Assembly (NCBI GenBank): GCA_947359465.1
Contig: OX375874.1
Location: forward strand, 98,769,441 to 98,833,440
DNA length: 64,000 nt
Source of the DNA: Metellina segmentata
Taxonomy: Eukaryota; Arthropoda; Arachnida; Araneae; Tetragnathidae
Reading direction: 5' to 3'
Under the pieces are notes generated by a model. That model was not told where the DNA came from. It searched no databases and was given only the letters and a program-made list of their open reading frames with translations. A program made the position numbers and the translations under genes. Shown here one piece after another: positions 38,201 through 47,896 of the stretch. Position 1 is the stretch's first letter, and the number at the start of each line of letters is the position of its first letter.

Positions 38201-38682
38201 TATGACTTCCAAACTCTATCAGTAATATTATCATATCTAGCATTGTAACTGGCATGAATTTAAAGTATGTCGTAAAATTTCTTTAGCCCATAGAAATGTT
38301 TTTAATTCCGTCAAAAATGACAATTTTCCATTTTTTGCAACTAAATTTTGGATCAAATATGATGCTTAAAAAGGTTGTTGCCACAGTGAAAAAAATAACA
38401 TTTTGTACAGATTATAAAAATGTAAAACATGTTTGTCTACGTTAAGTAGTTTTTGAGAAACAGAACTTCAAACATGCAACATTAAGCGATCTCGCAACTG
38501 TTCTTCAAAGTTGGAAGTCCTAAAAATGCCTCCAATTTCGAAAATATTTAATTTTGAACCTAATTCTTTTGGATATCGTTATTTATGTATAAACTATACC
38601 CCTGTACCAAATTTCATGAAAATCCATTACCATACGGCCAAGGGTTTTTCCTGATTTTTGCTCATTTCACGTGGAATGACCC
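35201..38682 (+). mobile_element. GGGTCATTCCACG-ended DNA transposon, 3482 bp, class uncertain
   Basis: Left terminus GGGTCATTCCACGCAAAATG followed by AGCAAA; right terminus on the complementary strand GGGTCATTCCACGTGAAATG followed by AGCAAA: 24 matches in 26. ACTT lies immediately outside each end (35197-35200 and 38683-38686), consistent with a 4-bp target duplication. It contains one long gene region (36208-37734, plus strand) whose product looks like a DDE-type nuclease. It sits inside the hAT element, so it arrived after it. The termini and 4-bp duplication do not match hAT, mariner, piggyBac, Harbinger or P. I do not know the superfamily. Confidence 0.8.
36208..37734 (+). pseudogene. 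DDE-like transposase candidate with two in-frame stops
   Basis: One frame runs from ATG 36208 to TAA 37732-37734, 508 sense codons' length, interrupted only by TAA at 36280-36282 and TAG at 36610-36612. N-terminal third: Cys/His-rich (CHKIH, ICLHHEK, RRTCCNPFKSHKRA, KKICLTCEIG), likely zinc-binding, then an acidic coiled segment. C-terminal ~350 residues are intact: VLLDFSENYSFIVQYAIQGF (candidate first Asp), LYGKDNENRF, VISDHTRHDT, YFSDRCSAQYKNRKNF (second Asp), AEWHFFDTSHDKSPCDGIGG (candidate Glu/Asp) and TIKRLAARTSLQRPY. I recall proteins of this type as uncharacterised families repeated in arthropod and cnidarian genomes. The DDE assignment is an inference from the pattern, not from a search. 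Confidence 0.75.
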
Positions 38683-39243
38683 ACTTGTGTTTCGTATTAA
38701 TGATGTTTTAATGAAGGAAAAAATAAAACGGTTATTGAAAATTGAAGTTTTATTTTTACTCACAGGTCTAAAAACAAATAATTTTAAATAATTAGGACAA
38801 GCTAAGCAAACAAAGATTAACATAAACAAAAACAAAATCAATTTTTAGTGCGAAACGTTTTTTTTTGTCTGTTATTAAAATATCAAAATATCAGGAGCAA
38901 TGGAGCTTAACTTAAGAGTGAAGTTTAAGTCCTCTTCAACACTTACTCTGTGTTTCTATATTTATTTTTTACAAACAAAAGTTCAGAAAAACCACTCTCA
39001 CACAAGTAACTAGTAACATATGGCATAAGAAATAGCATAACGTGGTTGTACATACTAAAAAATCGAACAAACTTCGTAGAATATTTGGGTTGCTCGTATC
39101 ATCCTTGTGTGCCACCTGAAACGTTGCCGCTTACCACCAGTGGTACACATACCACCGGTTGTGAATCCCTGCCTTAGGAGTTTATCCCGGTCCGTCGTCA
39201 ATATCCCGTTCTGTTGCACTAGTACGACCTTAATTAAAAATTA

Positions 39244-41379
39244 CTAAAGAAATGAAGAATATAACATTCTACAGAATAGGCCAATATAGTCTTTCAAATC
39301 GGAGAAATGACTACAGACCATCGTAATGATCGTGGTAATACCGTAATAACCACGTAGTAATGACTACATAGCCACCCAAAAGTTGTAGTTATGTAGTCAG
39401 CGTGGTGTGTGGTGTGAAAATAATGTAACTCGCAAATCTCAAGAAACTCAGAGGGTTAATGGCAGAGTGGAAACAATCCCTCTTCTTGACCATGAACAAA
39501 GGATAATTCACTTTAAAATTGTCTTTTCATTCCTTGGCTCGCAGTCCATACGTACTTGCTGAGGTTAACCGTTTCGATGCGGTGCTTAGATTTTTACAAT
39601 CCTATCCATGAACGGCTCTTTTGCCTGCATGCCTGATACCTCTTAACTAATTACCTAACTTGAGCGATAGCGTCCTGAGTGGCATTTACGACTGACGCTT
39701 TCCTTTCATAGTATCGTTTGGCGAATCGTTTAGCGCTAGAAAGATTTCACAGGAGCGAAATTCTGCCAAAGCGTTCACACCTCACGGTCGACAGGGTAGG
39801 GTAAAAAAAAAGGGGAACCCTCCAGAAAGTCATTCGCTGACAGCTCGTAAATGGTGATCTATGGCAGCGGTCACTTAAAAAATCACTTAATATTCACCGT
39901 ACACAGATATATGCCATGCCGCTGGTGTAAACCAAATTGTAGTGGTAACAACTGTCTAGCTGTCGCAGTGTAAAGGTTAAACTGGTCTTTCTAGAAAATC
40001 TCTAAATTTGAACATTTATTACTAGACATAATCTTTGATTTCTTTGTAGTACGTCAAAACTCCATTCCCTAATTAGCATAAGCATGTATTTTTAAGTCAG
40101 CTTTTCCCGAGTTCGAATACCTGTTAGTAAGCGTATTGCTATTGGACATTGTTCCTGAGTTAGGAGTGACAATGGGATATCCATTGGGTACTACTTCACA
40201 AATGACAGCGTGTTCACCCCTTGTACTTCTGAAGGTTGAAGAGGTCAGTGGTCAAGCTTAAAAGAAAGGTAATGTACCCCGTTTTGTTCCAGTAATTTTA
40301 TTTGCGAACAATAAGGAGCAACTTTTTGTTCACACATAAAAAAATCACGTTTTGTTCTTATATTTAACATATTTATTGACATTACTATTGTAGCTTTACT
40401 TTTTTTGTTACAAAATTATTCCGTGGTTCTAAAATAAAAAAAAAATACATACACTGCACCACAAATGCACTTTATCTGCGACGCATTGCAGCTACATTTT
40501 ATAGCTACCAATTTTTTCTCACGACCAATTTGAGACAAATTTGATGCTTGGCTTCTTATGCCATATTTCATCAAAAACGAGACATCCGGTCCTTTAGAAG
40601 AGCACCCCATCGAATAGGCACATTTGTGATATAAACTGGAATGAAAACGATCAAATCCTTTTGAATGGATAGAACTTTCTAAGAGAACTATGCATATTTT
40701 CATGAACTTTCTTACGCGACAGTTGAGAGGGTATCGCAAAGATAGATTTAATCCAGCTGCAACTTATTTTAACTATATTCGGATACTGAGTTTGAAATGA
40801 CATCCCAGTTCCTTGTATGGATATCATGCACTTCATATTCATTTATGATTTTACGTTACATCGTGACTGTTGTCCTATATTTGAAAATATCTTTTTTTTA
40901 AGTATTAAAAACTCGGCTACTCAGTGATAAATATTGCATTATTTAAGTGACAGTAATGATATTTAAAACAATGAAGACACAGGAGTTCCTAAGTTCCAGA
41001 TCGTGTTGCTCTGAGAAAAAAACTTGCACATACACAGACGTTAAAATATATATTAACTACTAACTCAAAATATCTGGTTCAAACGATTACAAATATTTCT
41101 TCGTTTACGTATATAACTCCATCCCATCTAGAGTTGCAGAAATAATTTCCGCACGCGTCTATTGGAGCTCTTGGTTATCATTATGTCCCGCAATATGGTC
41201 AAAAGCGTTCGTTGGTCCCCCCCCCCGTCCTACAAATGTAAAAATAATAACTACAAATCAATACGAAATGTTCTTCGTAAAAAAATAGATTATATCGAGA
41301 GCTTAAAGACTAATTCCCGCACAGACCTCTTGGGATTTATTCTACAGACGATATTGTAAGAAAATATAACACATATTCA
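39244..41379. other. Gene-free stretch with small hairpins
   Basis: At 39331-39399 two inverted repeats lie close together: CGTGGT/ACCACG, and TGACTACATA (39361-39370) with TATGTAGTCA (39390-39399), a 10-bp stem over a 19-base spacer. 40109-40260 holds a B-box-like GAGTTCGAATACC and may be old SINE debris. A 107-codon minus frame at 40416-40739 is not recognised. Confidence 0.4.
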
Positions 41380-42026
41380 AATGTCTAAATTGTTCCAAAA
41401 AAGGGAAAACATATTTCAAATGTTCAGCTTAAAGCACTGCGAAATGTGCATGCCATAGCTTACAAAGTAAATTTCTGTTAGCGTTAATATTTGATCTGAA
41501 GAACAGTGATACTGTAAAACATTTTCACCAGTTCACAAGAAGACTATTTTTTGAAGAACTTCTAAATAACAATCAATCAATCTAAACGGTTTTATTACTT
41601 TCTGTTATAAAGAATATGAAAGTTAATGGACCTTTCATTGGTTATGCAAAGCGTTGTTCTATTTTACTATTAACAGTTTTACACCAGAAAATAAAATAAT
41701 TATAACAACAAAGCCTACCTTTTAAGTGTTCCACTTCATCTGCAGATCCCCGAGAAAAGTCGCTAGCTCTGGTGTTGGAAAACTTTGAAACAGAGTTCCT
41801 GGCTGGTAATGGAACAAATAAATGTATATACATGATCAGTGAAATCCTAGAACGTGGGGACACTTTTTATTTGCAGAAGTTATATTCATGTTGATAGTGG
41901 CACAATCGCTACCCACAACACAGAAACTACTTTAAGAAATCTTCACTAATTGAAATACAGCCAGTTTATAAATCGTAGCTACATCTTTTTACGCGTGTAT
42001 ATGTCTCATGGAGACAATTTTGTTCG
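41380..42026 (-). repeat. Exon-like repeat unit, copy 1
   Basis: Minus strand ~41826-41718 reads SKFSNTRASDFSRGSADEVE then HLK and is followed by G|GTAGGC, a plausible 5' splice site. The same segment recurs, more decayed, at about 50030-50110, 50548-50640 and 51300-51385. Flanking words also recur: TTCATGTTGATAGTGGCACA here against TTCATATTGGTAAAGACACA at 50739, and ACGCGTGTATATGTCTCATG against ACACGGGTATATGTATCATG at 50840. The unit continues on the far side of the BEL and Tc1 insertions (47862-47896, then 49474 onward). This could be a duplicated exon of a dead gene or an unclassified repeat. Confidence 0.5.
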
Positions 42027-42031
42027 GTAGT

Positions 42032-42182
42032 TGTACAGACCCTTGTCGCGAGGTGGCGTTGCGAACAGTGACGTACCGCCAACCAGGAAATGTGCCCTGC
42101 GTGGCAAAGCTTTAAAAGAGTTCAGAGTTGAAAATAAAGTGTGTTACAGTCCACGTGTGTTTTTACTGAGCTAGCGAGAACA
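42032..42182 (+). repeat. BEL 5' LTR
   Basis: 151 bp, TG...CA ends. Contains AATAAA at 42133-42138, a probable polyadenylation signal. Unusually short for an LTR. Identical base for base to 47711-47861. Confidence 0.96.
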
Positions 42183-42200
42183 TGGTCCGTCGAGCCGGAG
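42183..42200 (+). promoter_or_regulatory. Primer binding site, tRNA-Tyr type
   Basis: TGGTCCGTCGAGCCGGA follows the LTR directly. It is complementary to the 3' end of eukaryotic tRNA-Tyr (ending TCCGGCTCGAAGGACCA) with one mismatch, which may reflect the host's own tRNA-Tyr sequence. This is where minus-strand DNA synthesis would start. Confidence 0.7.
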
Positions 42201-42420
42201 GTTCTATGGATTTATAGGATTTGTTTCATGAGCAGAATTTGTGTGCTGTTTCATGTGCAAAGTGATGAGTTTGATTTTTTAAGTGCTTGTGGTTGGTTGT
42301 TATGAGCTTTGGGTTTAGTGAATACCCGAGCTTATTAGTGTGGATTTATTAGTGGGATCTCTGAGTGAGTACCTCCTTTTTTCCCTACCTTGAGTATTAT
42401 TTTGTAAATAAGTTTGCAAA

Positions 42421-43458
42421 ATGTTTAGAGCAAATAAGAGAGACCTTTTATATGTGGCCGAAGAACTCGGTGAGGTCATAACAGACGAAATGACTAAAAC
42501 CGAAATCCAAGATAAGATTAAATCTAACCCTAAATATATTTCTGATCCCCAATTTGTAAAGGATCTATTAGAATCCGAAATTTCGGAACGGAAAGCTGAC
42601 GAAAGTTATGTACTTGAGTTGGAAAAGATTAAGTTGCAAAGAATAAAAGCTGAGCTTGAACTTACTAAAGCGAAATCTGAGATAAAAGTGGATAGGGATT
42701 CGAGTTTATTAGTTTCGGAATCATTGGATTCAATTCTGAAAAGTGTCAGAACGTTGACCCTTAAAGTTCCGAGCAAACCGGAAGCGTGGGGTATGTTTTT
42801 CAATTCATTAGAAAGAGCATTTGACACAAAAGGTGTCCCGAAACAATTCAAAGCTGAGATTTTACTTAATTTACTCGGAGAAAAGGCTTCGAATATTATT
42901 GTGTACATAAAAGATGATGAAATAAGTGATTATGAAAAAATTAAATCGATCGTGTTAAGAGAGTTTGAGCCGACACCTCAAAAATGCTTGGAAAACTTTA
43001 AACTAGCTAATCGCCAACCAAACGAAACGTACGTGCAATTTGCTTCTAGATTAACTACAAATTTTGATTACTATCTTAAACTGAGAAATGTAACTGATTT
43101 TGAAAGCTTAAAACAACTTACAGTTTCTGATAAAATGTTTGAAATTTTGGATAAGCAAACAGCTACACATGTCCGTATTAGACAAGGTGAATCTTGGATG
43201 AAACCACAAGAGTTAGGAAAGGAATGCGACGTTTTTTCCTCATCTCGAGGCACGTCGTACTTCCCTCTGAAACATCCAGATAAGTTTTCAAAACATGTTC
43301 CAAAGGTTTTCCTTTCGGATTTCAAATCCGCAAAATGTGAATTTTGTAAATCGGGAACTCATTCTTTACATAAGTGTTATAGTTTTAAGAGGTTATCGGT
43401 GAAGGAGAGACTTGATATTGTGAAAGGAAACAAACTATGTTTCAACTGTCTCTGCTAA
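42421..43458 (+). pseudogene. BEL gag, truncated by frameshift
   Basis: 345 codons from the first ATG after a 238-bp leader. The N-terminus (MFRANKRDLLYVAEELGEVI) is a helical segment, followed by a charged coiled stretch and a capsid-like region (PEAWGMFFNSLERAFDTKGV, LLNLLGEKASNIIVYIKDDE). A first zinc knuckle CEFCKSGTHSLHKC (CX2CX4HX4C) starts at residue 306. The second knuckle begins at residue 339 (CFNC) but the frame ends at TAA 43456-43458. It resumes in another frame at 43454, without the residue that a CX4H spacing needs. A 2-base loss in this copy fits that better than programmed frameshifting. Confidence 0.88.
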
Positions 43459-46400
43459 TCATTCGGTTTCGAATTGTGAATCATCGACTTCTTGTTCGAA
43501 GTGTAACAAGAAGCACCATGATAGCTTGCATTTTTGGCATGAGAAAAAACCTGTCCCTCCAGATAGATCTGAAGTGGATTATCAATCGGCTCCAGCTGTT
43601 GAGACTCCGAGTGTTAATAGGCTAAACGCCAACGCAGTTCCATTCGAAACAAACATAGTAGATCAAACTTTCGTTGGTGAATCAAGCATGCAGGCTACTC
43701 GTAAATCTGTTTTGCTCTCCACAGCGATTGTTTACGTTAAAAGTAAAGATGGACGATTTATTAGTTGCAGGTGCTTACTGGATAGTGGTTCAATGAGTCA
43801 TTTCTGTACAACTGATCTAATTGAGTGCTTACAGATTAGAAAAGAGAAAATTAATGTGGCTGTTTCTTGTTTGTCAGGCGCCTCATTAAATGTAAAGTCC
43901 AAAACATCGGTCGTTGTTAGTAATAAAACTGGTAGTTTCCAGCAAAAATTAGAGTTTCTTATTGTGCCTAAAATTACGCACATAACTCCCTCGAAGTTAA
44001 TTGATATCTCTGAATTGAATATCCCCGAGACCGTAGATCTGGCTGATCCTGAGTTTAATAAACCTAGTAGAATTGATTTATTGTTGGGATCGGAAGTTTT
44101 TATGAGTTTATTGAGGTCTGGGCAATTAAGCCTTTGTAACTCCAAATTGATTCTCCAAAATACGGTTTTCGGATACATTGTGAGTGGGAGTATGTATACC
44201 TTTGATACGGATAGAATGTATTGCGGTTTAGTTAGTAATTTGGGAAATTTAGAGCGAGAAATTCAAAAGTTTTGGGAATTGGAAAATGTTGAAGAGTCCT
44301 TAACAAAAACCGAAGAAACTAAATTTTGTGATGAGCACTATGCTAGAACATATTTAAGAGATAGTGATGGGAGATATATTGTGAAAATGCCTCTCAAAGA
44401 GGATCCCTCGTGTTTAGGGGAATCGAGAGAGATCGCACATAAAAGGTTAAACTCTTTGATTAGAAAGCTATCTAGATATCCTGATTATTATAGCCTTTAT
44501 AAGTCTTTTATAAGCGAGTACGAAACTTTAGGTCATATGACAGAAGTTTTTGAGGAACAACCACAGGCTACTTATTATATCCCGCATCACAGCGTTTACA
44601 GAGCAGATAGTGCAACAACCAAACTGAGAGTTGTGTTTAACGCATCAACAGTGACAACTGCTGAGAATTCTTTAAATTCCATTCAGCTAAATGGAGGCGT
44701 GATACAAGACGACCTTTTTGCAATTATGTGTCGTTTTAGAAAACATAGATATGTTTTTACCGCAGACATTAAAAAGATGTTCAGAATGATTCTCATTAAT
44801 GAGGATCAAAGAGATTTGCAGAGGATTTTGTGGAAATCCGCAATAGATGCTCCACTTAAAACCTATCGTCTGAACACTGTCACGTACGGGACAGTTAGTG
44901 CTCCATATCTCGCCATGAGAACTTTGAAACAACTGTCTATTGATGAGAGAATAGATTTTCCTGAAGCAGCGTCAGCCCTAGTTACAGACGTGTATATGGA
45001 CGACATTCTGACTGGCGGTGATGACCTACATCAAACTAAAGTACTTCAGCAGCAGTTAATTGGCATCCTTCAGAGAAGTGGAATGGATCTCCACAAATGG
45101 TTCGCCAATTGTCCTGAACTGTCTGTACAATCAAGTGCCGAGTATTCGTTCGCACATCCAGAAGAGACCAAAACATTGGGTGTCTCCTGGAAGCCGTACA
45201 GTGACTATTTCTCGTTCAACCTTCTTGATGAGAATATGGATGTCACTAAGAGAGCTGTGTTGTCTACAATAGCTCGTATCTTTGACCCTCTTGGTCTTCT
45301 GGGACCAGTCATCTCAAGGGCTAAAATATTCCTCCAACGTCTTTGGCTGCTGAAATTGGGTTGGAATGATCCATTGCCATCGGCTGAGGTGACGGAGTGG
45401 AGAAATTTCATTGCAGCGCTTGCGGCCACGAGAACCTTACACATTGATCGTCGAATCCTAACAGATGATCCTGCTTCGATCCAGATGCATGGCTTCTCGG
45501 ATGCCTCAGAGAAAGCGTATGGCACCGCGGTGTACCTTCGTTCAACAAATTCTTCAACTGGTGCTATATTGGTTAGTTTAGTGGCTAGCAAGTCCAGAGT
45601 TTCACCCATAAAAAGTGTGACGATCCCTCGTCTTGAGTTGTGTGCTGCCGTGCTTCTAGCTAAACTGACCAATAGGATTCTCAAAGCCTTGAAGCTAAAA
45701 GTGTCCCACACCTATCTTTGGAGTGATTCCATGATAGTTCTTTCATGGATCCAAAGGAAACCCTGTGATCTCAAAACTTTCGTGGCTAATAGAGTTACCA
45801 CGATTCAGGAGTTGACGTCTGTTGCCCAATGGCGTCATGTACCATCCGCCTCAAATCCAGCAGATCTTATCTCACGAGGTATTGATCCTGACAAGTTAAT
45901 CCGTAACGAACTGTGGTGGCATGGACCCAAGTTCTTACACGAGGCAAGTGATCCTATTCCCGAGGATTGGGAAGTGGTAATTCTCGATGAAGAGATTGAA
46001 AGAGAGCTTAGAACAAACTCTAAGGACAACAGTAACTGTTTAGTGAATTTAAATGATTGTGATGATTTTCTTTTGAGCAAATTACTTGATTTAAGTAACA
46101 ATTATGTACATATTTTGCGAGTTATATGTTATTTGTTTAGATTTTCATACAACCTTAGAACCCCAACTCAAAAAAAGCAAGGCCCTCTCACACCAAAAGA
46201 GTTGAGAGGAGGTGAGGTAAGTTTAATCAGATTATTACAGCAATCTGAATTCAAGTATGAATATAGTGCTTTGAAGAAGGGTAAGCCTGTTACAGGCAAA
46301 TTATCTTCTTTAAATTGTTTTTTGGATAATGATCAAATTATTAGAATTGGTGGACGTTTGAGCAATTCTAATTTAAGTATTAGTGCAAAACATCCTATGC

Positions 46401-47044
46401 TGTTACCTGCTAATCATAAATTAACTTGTATTATTTTGAAACATTTTCATTTGAAATATTTGCATGTTGGACCAACTTCCTTGTTATATCATGTACGTCA
46501 AAATTTCTGGCCTTTAAATGGCAGAAACATGTGTCGCAAAATAGTACACGAGTGTATTACTTGTTTCAAAAACAAGCCTGTAGCAGTGACACAAATCATG
46601 AGTGATTTGCCAAGTGAGCGTGTTGTTTCATCCTTTCCTTTTCATTTCACTGGTGTTGACTTTTGCGGACCCTTTTTTATTAAGTTTAAGAATCAAAGAA
46701 AAGGTGTGCTAAATAAAATTTATGTAGCTATATTTGTATGCCTGTGCACTAAAGCATTACACCTGGACTTTGTTTCCGATTTAACATCTGATGCATTTAT
46801 TGCATGTTTAAAGCGATTTTTCAGTCGTAGGGGCAAATCTGCAAAGTTGTGGAGTGATAATGGTACCAACTTTGTAGGTGCAAATTCTGAAATGAAAAGA
46901 TTATCTCGTCTAGTTAAATGTCCAGATGAAACCTTGGCAAATTACTACACTTGTGAAGGTATAGATTGGAAATTCATTCCTCCAAAATCGACGAATTTTG
47001 GTGGCTTGTGGGAAGCAGGGGTGAAATCCTTAAGTTTCACTTGA
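43454..47044 (+). pseudogene. BEL pol: protease, reverse transcriptase, RNase H, integrase
   Basis: Open from 43454, with a further Cys/His motif (CSKCNKKHHDSLH) near 43500. Aspartic protease with LLDSGSMSHF (active DSG near 43781). Reverse transcriptase from KLRVVFNAST through FTADIKKMFRMI to VYMDDILTG (YMDD near 44993). RNase H with HGFSDASEKAYGTAVY, PRLELCAAVLL and YLWSDSMIVLSWIQ. Integrase has an HHCC zinc-binding part (about 46390-46570), then TGVDFCGPF and WSDNGTNFVGA (two Asp), and GGLWEAGVKS (Glu near 47012). The frame then stops at TGA 47042-47044; homology continues in another frame after loss of one base near 47031. Confidence 0.93.
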
Positions 47045-47541
47045 AACGTGTCATTGGTAACTCCAGACTCACGTTAGAAGAATTCCTAACGGAGATTTTT
47101 GAAATTGAGGGAGTTCTAAATTCGAGACCCCTTACACCCCTATCTCCAGAATTCGACAATTTTGAAACACTGACACCAGGTCATTTCTTAATTGGTCGGC
47201 CTGTATCGAATATAGTAGAACCTCAGTTAATTAATATTACTGAAAGTAAATTGTCTAAATGGCAGAGAATTACAAAGTTCTCGCAACAAATCATAAAAAT
47301 TTGGAAGCGAGACTATTTGAACACTCTACAGCAGAGATGCAAATGGAAATTTTGTAAAACCGATGTATCTTGTGGAGCATTGGTGCTGATAAAAAATTAT
47401 TTACCTGGCACTAAATGGCTTCCTTGTAGAATAGTGAAAATATACCAAAGTTCAGACCAAAGGGTAAGAGTCATTGATATCAAAATTCCTAATGGAAAAG
47501 TATTAAAAGAAATGTCCGTGATGTTTGCATATTGCCTTTAG
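47033..47541 (+). pseudogene. BEL integrase C-terminal part
   Basis: Continues the integrase after the 47031 frameshift: FHLKRVIGNSRLTLEEFLTE, VLNSRPLTPLSPE, LTPGHFLIGRP and TKWLPCRIVKIY, all typical of the C-terminal region of BEL/Pao integrases. A third slip, best explained by one missing A in the run near 47505, changes the last residues and ends the frame at TAG 47539-47541. The alternative frame ends at a TAA near 47548. Confidence 0.88.
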
Positions 47542-47710
47542 AAACTTAAATATTATAATAATTGTAAATTTAAAAGTATTTGATTTATTGCACATGTTTA
47601 AGAAGTTGTATTGAAATGTGTTTGATTAATATTTGTTCGTGTTAATTTTCTGTTAGTTGAGTTGTAGTTTGTTATTTAATTTGAAACCCCACATGTTTCA
47701 ACGTGGGGAG

Positions 47711-47861
47711 TGTACAGACCCTTGTCGCGAGGTGGCGTTGCGAACAGTGACGTACCGCCAACCAGGAAATGTGCCCTGCGTGGCAAAGCTTTAAAAGAGT
47801 TCAGAGTTGAAAATAAAGTGTGTTACAGTCCACGTGTGTTTTTACTGAGCTAGCGAGAACA
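47711..47861 (+). repeat. BEL 3' LTR
   Basis: Identical to the 5' LTR. Preceded by the short purine tract GTGGGGAG (47703-47710), a candidate polypurine primer site for plus-strand synthesis. Confidence 0.96.
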
Positions 47862-47896
47862 GTAGTCCTATTCGTGTCTACTGTAGTCAAGATGTA

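Larger units (their letters stand above)
35024..39171. mobile_element. hAT-family element, non-autonomous, split by a later insertion
   Basis: Termini CAGGGGTTCCCAGCC (left) and CAGGGATTCACAACC (right, complementary strand) are bordered by the perfect 8-bp duplication CCTTAGGA (35016-35023 and 39172-39179), as in hAT transposons. Subterminal GTACCAC motifs recur on both sides (35051, 35092; TGGTGGTA/GTACCAC-like at 39131-39156). Its own sequence is only ~660 bp (35024-35200 plus 38683-39171) and encodes no hAT transposase. The intervening 3.48 kb is a different element. Confidence 0.9.
34783..39243 (+). repeat. SINE split by a hAT insertion
   Basis: Left part 34783-35023: ACCGGTCTTGTGGTTAAGG, GGTTCCTGGTTGGAATCCGG, GTCCTCACGTTGGG, CCGTGGTTCAAAATTACGTG, ending TTTCCCTTAGGA. 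Right part 39172-39243 resumes with CCTTAGGAGTTTATCCCGG, CCGTCGTCAATATCCCGTTC and TTAATTAAAAA. Joined at the 8-bp duplication, the two parts follow the intact SINE at 19928-20256 without a gap. AAATGAG before the left part and AAATGAA after the tail may be the SINE's own target duplication. Confidence 0.9.
42032..47861 (+). mobile_element. BEL/Pao LTR retrotransposon, complete, 5830 bp
   Basis: Two identical 151-bp LTRs (TGTACAGACC to GCGAGAACA) are flanked by the 5-bp duplication GTAGT (42027-42031 and 47862-47866). Internal order: tRNA-Tyr-type primer site, leader, gag with zinc knuckles, then protease, reverse transcriptase, RNase H and integrase, the BEL/Pao gene order. The coding region is broken by three small indels near 43453, 47031 and 47505. 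No envelope gene is present. LTR identity implies a very recent insertion. Confidence 0.96.

Noticed and set aside
35024..39171. Single autonomous 4.1-kb hAT element encoding the 36208-37734 protein
   Set aside because: The gene lies between its own 26-bp inverted repeats with ACTT on each side, and the protein does not look like a hAT transposase.
43440..43470. Programmed +1 frameshift between gag and pol
   Set aside because: A clean shift would leave the second zinc knuckle one residue short; a 2-base loss in this copy explains it better.
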